Shown: one piece after another, positions 25,743 through 33,898 of the stretch
How positions within the stretch are numbered: the first letter of the stretch is position 1
Layout of the letters: each line of letters starts with the position of its first letter
From: Opacimonas sp964559075
GTDB taxonomy: Bacteria > Pseudomonadota > Gammaproteobacteria > Enterobacterales > Alteromonadaceae
Direction: 5' to 3'
NCBI GenBank assembly: GCA_964559075.1
Contig: CAZLGJ010000010.1
Span: 1-35,409, forward strand
DNA: 35,409 nt
The notes under the pieces: model-generated
The model's input: the letters and a program-made list of their open reading frames with translations, nothing else
What the model was told of the DNA's origin: nothing
The model's database searches: none
Made by a program: the position numbers and the translations under genes

Positions 25743-25780
25743 AATGGCTGTGCAAGGCAACTTGTATGGCCATTTTTTTT
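25743..25780 (+). terminator. Rho-independent terminator after ampE
   Basis: A 14-base-pair stem (25743-25756 with 25761-25774, three G-T wobbles) closes on a GCAA tetraloop of the GNRA type and continues into a run of Ts to 25780. It lies 60 bases after the ampE stop and insulates ampDE from pdhR. Confidence 0.85.
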
Positions 25781-25800
25781 GCTCAGTTTAGGCGCAAGGG

Positions 25801-25829
25801 TTGTTGAATTATGACAGATAAGGTACACT
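25801..25829 (+). promoter_or_regulatory. Candidate promoter of the pdhR-aceEF operon
   Basis: TTGTTG at 25801-25806 and TACACT at 25824-25829 are separated by 17 bases, putting the start of transcription near 25836. The following inverted repeat at 25839 would then overlap or abut the start site, which suits repression by PdhR. The boxes are only moderately close to consensus. Confidence 0.5.
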
Positions 25830-25836
25830 TTGGTTA

Positions 25837-25852
25837 AATGGTATTACCAATG
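25837..25852 (+). promoter_or_regulatory. PdhR-type operator
   Basis: TGGT-ATT-ACCA at 25839-25849 is a perfect inverted repeat with a three-base centre and a right half ACCAAT. This matches the known PdhR recognition pattern ATTGGT-N3-ACCAAT. It lies 45 bases before the pdhR start and just after a candidate promoter, as in E. coli autoregulation. Pyruvate would release the repressor. Binding is inferred, not shown. Confidence 0.7.
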
Positions 25853-25893
25853 ATGGTTTTACGTTAAAATGATTAACATAAGGTGTGTCAGCA

Positions 25894-26649
25894 ATGGCCG
25901 GTATTAAACAGCAAAAATTATCCGATATTCTGACCGAAAAACTCGAAGCAATGATCCTCGATGGCAGTTTTGTGGCTGGCGAGCGGATGCCGGCAGAGCG
26001 CGTATTAGCTGAAGAGTTTAATGTATCCCGGCCCTCTCTGCGCGAGGCGTTTCAAAACTTGCAGGCAAAAGGCTTAGTTGAGCGCAAGCAAGGCGGTGGC
26101 ACCTATGTTAACCCTAAGCTCAATGCAAACATGACCGATCCGCTACTTGCGCTGGTTGCGAATCGTCCCGAGACACAGTTTGATTTGCTGGAGTTTCGGC
26201 ATGCGCTAGAAGGTATGGCCGCTTATTATGCAGCGTTGCGAGGGCAGCCTGAAGATTATCAACACCTACAGCGGGCTTGGCTGGCACTGTCAGCCGAAGC
26301 AAGCTCTGATATTGCGCAAGATGCAAAGTTATTGGCTGAGTTTTATTTGGTAATGGCCAAGGCTACGCACAATATGATTTTGCAGCACATAATGCGCAGT
26401 CTTAAGGGGATGCTCGAAGACAACATTGCTAAAAACTTAGAAATGCTCAGTGTCATCCCCGATGCAGCGCAAACAATTAAAGGTTATCGCGAACAAATTG
26501 TCGAAGCCATTGTTACGCAGAATCCAGATAAAGCAAGAACCACTAGTAATGCCTTACTGGTGTATATAGAAACGACCTTATTGGACATCAATCAACGCGA
26601 TACTGCTGTACAGCGGGCAATGCGTCGGATGGATGTGAATTCAAATTAA
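25894..26649 (+). CDS. pdhR: Pyruvate dehydrogenase complex repressor PdhR
   Basis: PdhR is a GntR/FadR-type regulator that represses the pyruvate dehydrogenase operon and is released by pyruvate. The product is 251 residues from the ATG at 25894; a GTG at 25885 is possible but sits one base from AAGG. The N-terminal winged helix shows GSFVAGERMPAERVLAEEFNVSRPSLREA and ERKQGGGTYV. The C-terminal FCD ligand domain follows, with EFRHALEGMAAYYAA and HNMILQHIMRSL. It is immediately followed by aceE (18 bases), and an operator of the right type lies upstream, so autoregulation is likely. Confidence 0.95.
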   Translation: MAGIKQQKLSDILTEKLEAMILDGSFVAGERMPAERVLAEEFNVSRPSLREAFQNLQAKGLVERKQGGGTYVNPKLNANMTDPLLALVANRPETQFDLLEFRHALEGMAAYYAALRGQPEDYQHLQRAWLALSAEASSDIAQDAKLLAEFYLVMAKATHNMILQHIMRSLKGMLEDNIAKNLEMLSVIPDAAQTIKGYREQIVEAIVTQNPDKARTTSNALLVYIETTLLDINQRDTAVQRAMRRMDVNSN

Positions 26650-26667
26650 GACAGAACAGGACATAAT

Positions 26668-29345
26668 ATGACTGACCAAATCAATGTGGACGTCGATCCA
26701 CAAGAAACGCAGGAATGGATCGATTCCCTCGAATCTGTTCTTGAAGCAGAAGGTGTTGATCGCGCGCACTATTTGCTTGAGCAGTTAATCGAAAAAGCAC
26801 GACGCAATGGAGCGCATTTGCCGTATGATGCTACGACGGCTTATTTGAATACCATCCCGCCGGGGCAAGAGCCGACTATGCCGGGTGATCAAACGATTGA
26901 AACTAAGATCCGGAATGCGATTCGCTGGAATGCGTTGATGATGGTGTTGCGCGGGTCCAAAAAAGACTTAGAACTCGGTGGGCACATCTCTTCGTTCCAG
27001 TCATCAGCCATGTTATATGATGTTGGCTTTAACCATTTTTTCCGAGCGCCTAACGACAAAGATGGTGGTGATTTTGTGTTTGTGCAAGGCCATGTGTNNN
27101 NNNNNNNTCGCCCGGTATTTATTCACGTGCGTTTATCGAAGGACGCTTAAGCGAAGGTCAGCTTGATAACTTCCGTCAAGAAGTATCAGGAGAAGGCTTA
27201 TCCTCCTACCCACACCCTAAGTTGATGCCCGATTTTTGGCAATTCCCTACCGTATCTATGGGCCTAGGGCCAATGCAGGCGATTTATCTCGCGCGCTTCT
27301 TAAAGTATCTTACCAACCGCGGGTTAAAAGACTGTTCTGACCAGCGCGTATGGTGCTTTATGGGTGATGGTGAGGTAGACGAGCCAGAGAGCTTGGGTGC
27401 AATTGGCCTAGCTTCACGTGAAGGCTTGGATAATCTAACGTTTGTAATTAACTGTAACCTGCAGCGTCTTGATGGTCCTGTGCGTGGCAACGGCAAGATC
27501 ATTCAAGAATTAGAAGGCACCTTCCGCGGCGCGGGTTGGGAAGTCATCAAGGTGATTTGGGGCCGCTACTGGGATCCATTATTAGCACGTGACACCTCGG
27601 GTAAGCTACTTGAGCTGATGAACGAAACCGTGGACGGTGAGTATCAGAACTGTAAAGCCAACGGCGGCGCATACACGCGTGAACATTTCTTTGGTAAGTA
27701 TCCTGAACTGAAAGAGATGGTTGCCAATATGTCAGATGATGACATCTGGCGTTTGAACCGCGGTGGTCACGATCCAGTCAAAGTCTATGCGGCATACAAA
27801 AAAGCCTCTGAAACGCAAGGCCGTCCTCAAGTCATTCTCGCGAAGACGGTGAAAGGCTACGGTTTGGGCGCGGCTGGTGAAGGCAAAAACATCGCGCACA
27901 ACGTTAAGAAGATGGACAAAGAGTCGATTCGTATGTATCGCGATCGTTTCAATATTCCAGTCTCGGATGAAGATTTAGAAAACCTCCCGTACTACAAGTT
28001 TGACGAGGCGTCTGAAGAGTATCAATACCTCAAAGCGCGTCGCGATGCGCTGCACGGCTTTATGCCGCGTCGCTTGCCAAAATCAACGGTAGAGCTACCT
28101 GCACCACCGCTAAAAGCGTTTGAAGCAGTCACTAAAGGTTCAAATGGCCGTGAAATCTCGACCACTATGGCGTTCGTACGCGTCTTAACGTCCTTGCTTA
28201 AAGATAAGCAAATGGGTAAGCACGTGGTGCCTATTATTCCAGATGAAGCGCGTACCTTTGGTATGGAAGGCTTGTTCCGTCAGGTGGGTATTTATGCCAA
28301 CGAAGGTCAAAAATACGTGCCGCAAGATGCCGACCAAGTTGCTTTCTATCGCGAAGACAAAAAAGGCCAGGTACTGCAAGAAGGGATTAACGAGTTAGGT
28401 GCGATGTCATCCTTTGTGGCAGCCGGCACGTCGTACTCGTTGAATGATGTACCTATGTTACCGGTCTATATCTATTATTCGATGTTTGGTTTCCAGCGTG
28501 TGGGAGATATGGCGTGGGCTGCCGGTGACAGCCAGTGTCGTGGTTTCTTAGTGGGTGGTACGGCTGGTCGCACCACGCTTAATGGCGAAGGCTTGCAGCA
28601 CCAAGATGGTCATTCACATATTCAAGCGGGTTTGATCCCCAACTGTATTTCTTATGATCCAACCTATGGCTATGAAATGGCGGTGATTGTACAGGACGGT
28701 ACCCGCCGCATGTTGGAAGAACAAGAAAACGTTTTCTATTACCTTACGGTGATGAACGAAAACTACGTCCAGCCAGAAATGCCCAAAGGTTGTGAAGAAG
28801 GCATCATCAAAGGTATCTATAAGCTAGATACTGTCGGTGAAAGCAAGCTCAAAGTGAAGCTGTTAGGCTCGGGCACAATTTTGGTCAAAGTTCGCGAAGC
28901 GGCTGCATTACTTGCTGAGAAATTTGGCATTGAATCCGAAGTGTATTCCGTACCTTCATTTAACGAGCTTGGCCGTGACGGTATTTCAGTGGAGCGCCAC
29001 AATATGCTGCACCCGACTGATGCGCCGCAAAAAGCCTACATCACAGAAGTGCTAGAAGCGGGTAATAATGGTCCTACTATTGCTGCGACTGACTACATGA
29101 AAGCCTATGCTGATCAGGTGCGCGCTTTCGTACCTGGCGCTTATCGCGTACTGGGCACGGACGGTTTTGGTCGTTCTGATAGCCGTCAAAACTTGCGTCG
29201 TCATTTTGAAGTGGATGCGGAGTTTATTGCCGTGGCAGCACTGTATGAGCTAGTCAAAGTGGGCGATTATAAAGCCGCAGACTTGGCCAAAGCAATTAGC
29301 GAACTCGGTATTGATGCTGACAAAATCAATCCACTATACGCCTAA
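26668..29345 (+). CDS. aceE: Pyruvate dehydrogenase E1 component AceE (interrupted by an assembly gap)
   Basis: AceE is the homodimeric thiamine diphosphate-dependent E1 that decarboxylates pyruvate and acetylates the E2 lipoyl groups. The left part ends FVFVQGHV, and the right part resumes SPGIYSRAFIEGRL at 27108. Joining them after removing the Ns and one duplicated T gives 888 residues, against 887 in E. coli, with no residue missing. The ThDP/Mg motif is GDGEVDEPES at about 229-238 with INCNLQRLDGPVRGNGK after it. The C-terminal half has ADEARTFGMEGLFRQ, SMFGFQR, GRTTLNGEGLQHQDGHSH and LGTDGFGRSDSR. The ribosome site is AGGA, and aceF follows after 11 bases. Confidence 0.96.
27098..27107. 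other. Assembly gap of ten Ns inside aceE
   Basis: The left contig ends CATGTGT and the right contig begins TCGCCCGG. Family alignment needs GHV directly followed by SPG, which is obtained if the terminal T and initial T are the same base. The gap is a placeholder with no missing sequence, and aceE is not truly frameshifted. Confidence 0.95.
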
Positions 29346-29356
29346 GGAGAAGTAAG

Positions 29357-31048
29357 ATGTCTGATATGAAAGATGTACTCGTCCCTGATTTGGGCGAAGA
29401 TTCGGTTGAAGTTATTGAGATCTGCGTTGCCGTTGGCGATGACATCGAAGCAGAAGATGCCATTGTCACTGTGGAATCTGATAAAGCGTCGATGGATATC
29501 CCTGCCCCGTTTGCCGGCAGTGTGTCCGAGATTTGTGTTGCGGTCGGCGACAAGATCTCCGAAGGTACGTTGCTAGCTAAAATTGCAAGCGGTGCCTCTG
29601 ACAGCGCATCTGAGCCAGAAGCGCCAGCGACCGCTGAAGCGCCCGCGGCCAATCAAGATGAGGCCCAAACGCCTGTCGCTAACGCATCAGAAACAGCTGC
29701 GCAAACAAGCGGCGGTGAAACCGTTATTCAAGTCACCGTCCCAGACATTGGCGGAGATGAAAACGTTGACGTCATTGAAGTCTTAGTGGCTGTCGGTGAT
29801 AGCGTTGCAGCTGAAGATGGCCTAATTACACTTGAAACCGATAAAGCCTCAATGGATGTGCCTTCACCAGAAGCTGGTGTGGTCAAAGCAATCCACGCCG
29901 CTGTAGGCGATAAAGTCTCGCAAGGCTCGCTGGTAATTGATTTGGAAGTGGCGGGTAGTGCCAGTGCTGAAGCGCCTGCGGCCAATGAGAACCCTGCGGC
30001 CAATGAAAAACCAGCAGCCGCTGCAGACAGTGCAGCTACAGCAGCCGCTCCATCACCAGCAGCAAACAAAGCGCCACCGGTACCGCACCATCCATCTGCA
30101 GGCGAAATTAAAGCCACAGGTCGCGTGCATGCCTCACCATCGGTGCGTCGTTTAGCGCGTGAATTTGGTGTGGATCTGACCCAAGTAACTGGTTCTGGCA
30201 ACAAAGGTCGTATCGTCAAAGAAGACGTGCAGTCTTATGTCAAATATGAGCTGTCTCGTCCCAAAGCCACAGCTGCTGCGGCGACAGGTGCAGGTGAGGG
30301 CGGCTTACAAGTCATCGCGCAGCCCAAAGTTGATTTTAGTAAGTTTGGCGAAGTAGAAGAGTTACCATTAACGCGCATTCAAAAACTATCAGGGCCAAAC
30401 CTGCATCGCAACTGGGTAACAATTCCACATGTGACGCAATTTGATGAAGCCGATATTACTGACTTAGAAGATTTCCGTAAGCAGCAAAATGTGGTTGCAG
30501 AAAAGCGCAAGCTTGGCTTTAAGATCACGCCTTTGGTATTCATGATGAAAGCGGCGGCCGATGCGCTCAAAGCGTACCCGACCTTTAACTCATCACTATC
30601 TGCTGACGGTGAAACCTTAGTACTTAAAAAGTACTTCCACATTGGTATTGCAGTTGATACCCCAAATGGCTTGGTTGTACCGGTCGTGCGGGATGTGGAC
30701 CAAAAAGGCATTTATGAGCTTTCCAAAGAGCTGATGGAAATCTCTGTCAAAGCGCGTGACGGCAAACTCAAAGCGGCTGACATGCAGGGCTCGTGTTTTA
30801 CTATTTCGAGCTTAGGCGGTATCGGCGGCACGGCCTTTACGCCAATCGTCAATGCGCCGGATGTTGCAATTTTGGGTGTCTCGAAGTCTGAGATAAAACC
30901 AAAGTGGAATGGTAAAGATTTTGATCCAAGGTTAATGTTGCCCTTATCTTTATCGTACGACCATCGGGTAATTGATGGTGCTTTGGCTGCCCGTTTTACG
31001 GTGCATTTGAAGAATGCGTTAGAAGATTTGCGCAACATCTTACTTTAA
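29357..31048 (+). CDS. aceF: Dihydrolipoyl acetyltransferase AceF (pyruvate dehydrogenase E2)
   Basis: AceF is the E2 core that receives the acetyl group on lipoyl arms and passes it to CoA. The 563-residue protein has two lipoyl domains, with lipoyl lysines at Lys43 (ESDKASMD) and Lys163 (ETDKASMD). They are separated by Ala/Pro/Glu-rich linkers. A peripheral subunit-binding domain follows at about 257-295 (ASPSVRRLAREFGVDL, GSGNKGRIVKEDV), then the catalytic domain ending with SYDHRVIDG, which holds catalytic His536 and Asp540. E. coli AceF has three lipoyl domains and about 630 residues. A strong AAGGAG ribosome site precedes the ATG. Confidence 0.97.
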   Translation: MSDMKDVLVPDLGEDSVEVIEICVAVGDDIEAEDAIVTVESDKASMDIPAPFAGSVSEICVAVGDKISEGTLLAKIASGASDSASEPEAPATAEAPAANQDEAQTPVANASETAAQTSGGETVIQVTVPDIGGDENVDVIEVLVAVGDSVAAEDGLITLETDKASMDVPSPEAGVVKAIHAAVGDKVSQGSLVIDLEVAGSASAEAPAANENPAANEKPAAAADSAATAAAPSPAANKAPPVPHHPSAGEIKATGRVHASPSVRRLAREFGVDLTQVTGSGNKGRIVKEDVQSYVKYELSRPKATAAAATGAGEGGLQVIAQPKVDFSKFGEVEELPLTRIQKLSGPNLHRNWVTIPHVTQFDEADITDLEDFRKQQNVVAEKRKLGFKITPLVFMMKAAADALKAYPTFNSSLSADGETLVLKKYFHIGIAVDTPNGLVVPVVRDVDQKGIYELSKELMEISVKARDGKLKAADMQGSCFTISSLGGIGGTAFTPIVNAPDVAILGVSKSEIKPKWNGKDFDPRLMLPLSLSYDHRVIDGALAARFTVHLKNALEDLRNILL

Positions 31049-31057
31049 GCCACATGT

Positions 31058-31093
31058 TGCCGATAAGCAGGCTTGTCGGCAGCGGTCGTTTTT
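31058..31093 (+). terminator. Possible weak terminator or attenuator after aceF
   Basis: TGCCGATAAGC at 31058-31068 pairs with GCTTGTCGGCA at 31071-31081 with one G-T wobble. The T-run (31089-31093) begins seven bases after the stem, so this is not a canonical terminator. It may only reduce read-through into lpdA, or act as an RNA-stabilising 3' hairpin. Confidence 0.4.
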
Positions 31094-31122
31094 AATTTAT
31101 TTAATTGATAATATTGGTTTTT

Positions 31123-31152
31123 TTGAAATCAATGAGCATTAAGGGGTACAAT
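31123..31152 (+). promoter_or_regulatory. Candidate sigma70 promoter of lpdA with an inverted repeat over the minus-10
   Basis: TTGAAA at 31123-31128 and TACAAT at 31147-31152 are 18 bases apart. The minus-10 lies inside an inverted repeat, GGGGTA-CAA-TACCCC (31143-31157). A separate lpdA promoter makes sense because LpdA also serves other 2-oxoacid dehydrogenases and glycine cleavage. The repeat might be an operator; no known factor is assigned. Confidence 0.65.
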
Positions 31153-31191
31153 ACCCCCGGATGTATTTAACCCATATTTTTTGAGGTCACA

Positions 31192-32607
31192 ATGAGCGAA
31201 ATAAAAACGCAACTAGTTGTTCTAGGTGCAGGTCCAGGCGGATACAGTGCTGCTTTCCGTGCAGCAGATTTAGGGATTGAAACTGTGTTAGTAGACGCGC
31301 GAGCTACCTTAGGTGGCGTGTGTCTTAACGTTGGTTGTATCCCGTCTAAGGCATTATTACACGTAGCAAAGGTTATTGAAGAAGCGAAACACCTTTCTAG
31401 CCACGGTGTTAGCTTTGGTGAGCCTCAAATCGACCTAGATAAAGTTCGCGCTTGGAAAGACAGCGTTGTTAGCCAGTTGACCAAAGGTCTTGGTGGCATG
31501 TCTAAGATGCGTAAAGTTAAGCACGTACAGGGTTACGGTAAATTTACTGGTTCTAATACCCTGGAAGTTGCAGGTGATGATGGCGTTACGACCATTACTT
31601 TTGATAATGCGATCATTGCTGCCGGCTCTGAGCCAGTCGCATTGCCGTTTATTCCAGAAGATGAGCGCGTCATTGATTCAACCGGTGCACTGGAAATGAA
31701 AGACATTCCAGAAAAAATGTTGGTACTAGGTGGCGGCATTATCGGACTTGAAATGGGTACCGTTTATCGTTCACTTGGCTCTCAAATTGATGTGGTCGAA
31801 TTCCTTGACCAGTTGGTGCCAGCGGCTGATAAAGACATCATGAAAGTCTACATGAAGACCATCAAAGACAAATTCAACGTCATGCTAGAAACCAAAGTAA
31901 CTGCGGTTGAAGCAAAAGATGACGGTTTGTATGTGACCTTTGAAGGCAAGAAAGCTCCATCAGAGCCAGTGCGTTATGACAAAGTACTCGTTGCTGTAGG
32001 CCGTCGTCCAAACGGTTCACTAGTTGCAGCTGAAGAAGCTGGTGTGACGGTTGATGAGCGTGGCTTCATCAACGTGAACAAGCAAATGCAAACAAACGTG
32101 CCGCATATCTATGCGATTGGTGATTTAGTTGGCCAGCCTATGCTTGCTCACAAAGCGGTTCACGAAGGTCATGTTGCTGCAGAGGTTATCTCTGGTCAGA
32201 AGCACTTCTTTGACCCACGTGCGATCCCATCAGTTGCGTATACTGAGCCAGAAATTGCTTGGGTTGGTTTAACTGAAAAAGAAGCCAAAGAGCAGGGCGT
32301 TAATTATGAAGCGTCAGTGTTCCCTTGGGCGGCCTCAGGTCGTGCAATTGCGCAAGCCGCAACTGACGGCATGACCAAGATGATTTTCGATAAAGACACT
32401 GGCCGCGTTATCGGTGGTGCGATTATCGGTACCAATGCTGGTGAAATGTTAGGTGAAATCGGTTTAGCGATCGAAATGGGTGCTGATGCTGAAGATGTGG
32501 CACTGACTATCCACGCTCACCCAACGCTGAACGAGTCAATTGGTATGGCGGCTGAGATTTTTGAAGGTAGCATTACCGACATGCCGAATCCAAAAGCAAA
32601 GAAATAA
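31192..32607 (+). CDS. lpdA: Dihydrolipoyl dehydrogenase LpdA (E3 component)
   Basis: LpdA reoxidises dihydrolipoyl groups of the pyruvate and 2-oxoglutarate dehydrogenase complexes and passes electrons to NAD+. The 471-residue flavoprotein shows the FAD fold VVLGAGPGGYSAA and the redox disulfide GGVCLNVGCIPSKAL (Cys44, Cys49). The NAD fold is VLGGGIIGLEMGTVYRSLG, the second FAD motif is IYAIGDLVGQPMLAHKA, and the C-terminal pair is His443 and Glu448 in HAHPTLNE. The ribosome site is GAGGT. It lies 143 bases after aceF with its own promoter, and is followed by a clear terminator. Codon choice is of the highly expressed kind. Confidence 0.98.
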   Translation: MSEIKTQLVVLGAGPGGYSAAFRAADLGIETVLVDARATLGGVCLNVGCIPSKALLHVAKVIEEAKHLSSHGVSFGEPQIDLDKVRAWKDSVVSQLTKGLGGMSKMRKVKHVQGYGKFTGSNTLEVAGDDGVTTITFDNAIIAAGSEPVALPFIPEDERVIDSTGALEMKDIPEKMLVLGGGIIGLEMGTVYRSLGSQIDVVEFLDQLVPAADKDIMKVYMKTIKDKFNVMLETKVTAVEAKDDGLYVTFEGKKAPSEPVRYDKVLVAVGRRPNGSLVAAEEAGVTVDERGFINVNKQMQTNVPHIYAIGDLVGQPMLAHKAVHEGHVAAEVISGQKHFFDPRAIPSVAYTEPEIAWVGLTEKEAKEQGVNYEASVFPWAASGRAIAQAATDGMTKMIFDKDTGRVIGGAIIGTNAGEMLGEIGLAIEMGADAEDVALTIHAHPTLNESIGMAAEIFEGSITDMPNPKAKK

Positions 32608-32646
32608 TTTTTTTGCTTAAAAGGCATAGATTAGCCTGATTCAAAG

Positions 32647-32678
32647 ACCTGATTTGGGAAACTAAATCAGGTTTTTTT
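32647..32678 (+). terminator. Rho-independent terminator of lpdA
   Basis: CCTGATTT at 32648-32655 pairs with AAATCAGG at 32664-32671 around an eight-base loop, followed by seven Ts. It lies 40 bases after the lpdA stop and ends the pyruvate dehydrogenase gene block. Confidence 0.85.
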
Positions 32679-32712
32679 ATACAAAATTATCATTTCGGTG
32701 TATCTTATACGC

Positions 32713-32988
32713 ATGCGTCAGATTGAAATTTTTGAAGTACCCAGCCCCTGTATCGGTGTCTGCACCAATGGCCCTAAAGGCTATTGTGTCGGCTGCTTTC
32801 GCTCGCGTGAAGAACGCTTACACTGGCTGAATATCGATAACAATACGCGTAAACAAATCAATGATGCTTGCGCTAGGCGTAAACGCAGCTATCTCAACCG
32901 GCAGCGTAAACTAGCTAGTCAGGACGCGAGTAAAGACGGCAGGGTCACTGAGGTGAGTCCACCACCACAACAAGATAATTTGTTTTAA
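32713..32988 (+). CDS. DUF1289 family small cysteine-rich protein
   Basis: This 91-residue protein of unknown function carries the DUF1289 signature: PSPCIGVC near residues 9-16, then GYCVGCFRSREERLHWL. The four cysteines probably bind a metal, by inference from their spacing. The basic C-terminal half (RRKRSYLNRQRK) ends in a low-complexity tail. I place the start at ATG 32713; a GTG at 32698 is in frame. No ribosome site is seen before either. It stands alone between the lpdA terminator and the HDOD gene. Confidence 0.82.
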   Translation: MRQIEIFEVPSPCIGVCTNGPKGYCVGCFRSREERLHWLNIDNNTRKQINDACARRKRSYLNRQRKLASQDASKDGRVTEVSPPPQQDNLF

Positions 32989-33039
32989 TCGTTAGCTTTC
33001 CAATACTTATATAAATCCGATCTATACTTAGTCATATTT

Positions 33040-33876
33040 ATGACCAACCATGAGTGCAATATGCCATTTGCCGAATACGCAAAATACGCTCAAGACACCT
33101 ATACCTGCCCCGATCTGTGTATTAAACTTCGCAATATCCTCGATGATCCTGCCACTCACAGCACGGATATTGCCCGCTGTATTAACATTGATGCTGCGCT
33201 GAGCAGTAAAGTCCTGAGATTGGCCAATAGCGCGTTATTTCGTTTTCCAAAACAAATAGACCAGATCGAAAAAGCGATTAATATCGTGGGTGGCGAGGCA
33301 ATTTATAACTTGGTGATGGCAGAAACGGCGAATAAAGCTATTTTTGCTTTTCACAACAAGCTCATTGATCCTACGGCGCACTGGCATAAGTCAGTGTTGA
33401 TGGGAGTTATGACCAAGCTACTAGCCAAGGATCACGTGCGCGGTAGCGACCGATTTTTTCTCCTTGGGATTTTGTACTTTTTGAGTGAAATGGTGATCGC
33501 CCAACATTCACCAGAAGCATACCAAGCTTATTTAGACGATAATACCGAGCGCGAGCCTTGGCACAAACAAATGCAGTATTTTGGCGCCGACTTTGCGCTT
33601 GTAAGCGGCGGTATCATGGAGGAATGGGGGTTACCGGTGAATATTTATGCGCCGTTACTCGATACCCACCACATGTCGGATACGCGCAAACCATTAGATG
33701 AGCGGCTGTTGGCCCAAGCTCAGTGTATTTTGTGGATAGAGCAGGAACCGGCGTTAGCTGAACAAAGATGCTTCAACGCTAGTTCACTGTGTGATTCTAC
33801 GTTACACTATACACAAATTCATGAGCTTTATAATAAAGCTAAACACGACGCCAAAAAAATTCAACAAATCATCTAA
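33040..33876 (+). CDS. HDOD-domain protein
   Basis: HDOD proteins are HD-related domains lacking the phosphohydrolase active site, usually found in signalling; no specific role can be assigned here. The 278-residue product has LRNILDDPATHSTDIARCINIDAALSSKVLRLANSALF, written here as one helical region at about residues 28-65. FPKQIDQIEKAINIVGGEAIYNLV and AHWHKSVLMGVMTKLLA follow, typical of the family. There is no attached GGDEF, EAL or receiver domain. ATG 33040 has no ribosome site; a TATACT minus-10-like element at 33023-33028 is only 11 bases upstream. ATG 33061 is an alternative. It ends 22 bases before the DUF481 gene. Confidence 0.82.
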   Translation: MTNHECNMPFAEYAKYAQDTYTCPDLCIKLRNILDDPATHSTDIARCINIDAALSSKVLRLANSALFRFPKQIDQIEKAINIVGGEAIYNLVMAETANKAIFAFHNKLIDPTAHWHKSVLMGVMTKLLAKDHVRGSDRFFLLGILYFLSEMVIAQHSPEAYQAYLDDNTEREPWHKQMQYFGADFALVSGGIMEEWGLPVNIYAPLLDTHHMSDTRKPLDERLLAQAQCILWIEQEPALAEQRCFNASSLCDSTLHYTQIHELYNKAKHDAKKIQQII

Positions 33877-33898
33877 TTTGAAGTACACAGGAATTGCA

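Noticed and set aside
26668..27222. aceE as a frameshifted pseudogene
   Set aside because: The frame break coincides with the ten Ns. Merging the shared T restores the full family alignment and length.
29978..30012. Short repeat GCGGCCAATGA in aceF as a regulatory or mobile repeat
   Set aside because: It lies within the coding Ala-Asn-Glu-Pro linker and follows from the amino acid repeats there.
29728..30219. 163-codon open frame antisense to aceF
   Set aside because: It mirrors the Ala/Pro-rich linkers and lipoyl domain of aceF; no start signal and no recognisable domain.
31192..32607. lpdA as horizontally acquired because its codon use looks different
   Set aside because: The preference for GGT, GTT, GCT and CGT is the usual pattern of highly expressed core genes.
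33791..33898. Longer N-terminus for the DUF481 protein starting inside the HDOD gene
   Set aside because: The signal peptide and ribosome site fit ATG 33899; the upstream extension is only an open-frame overlap.
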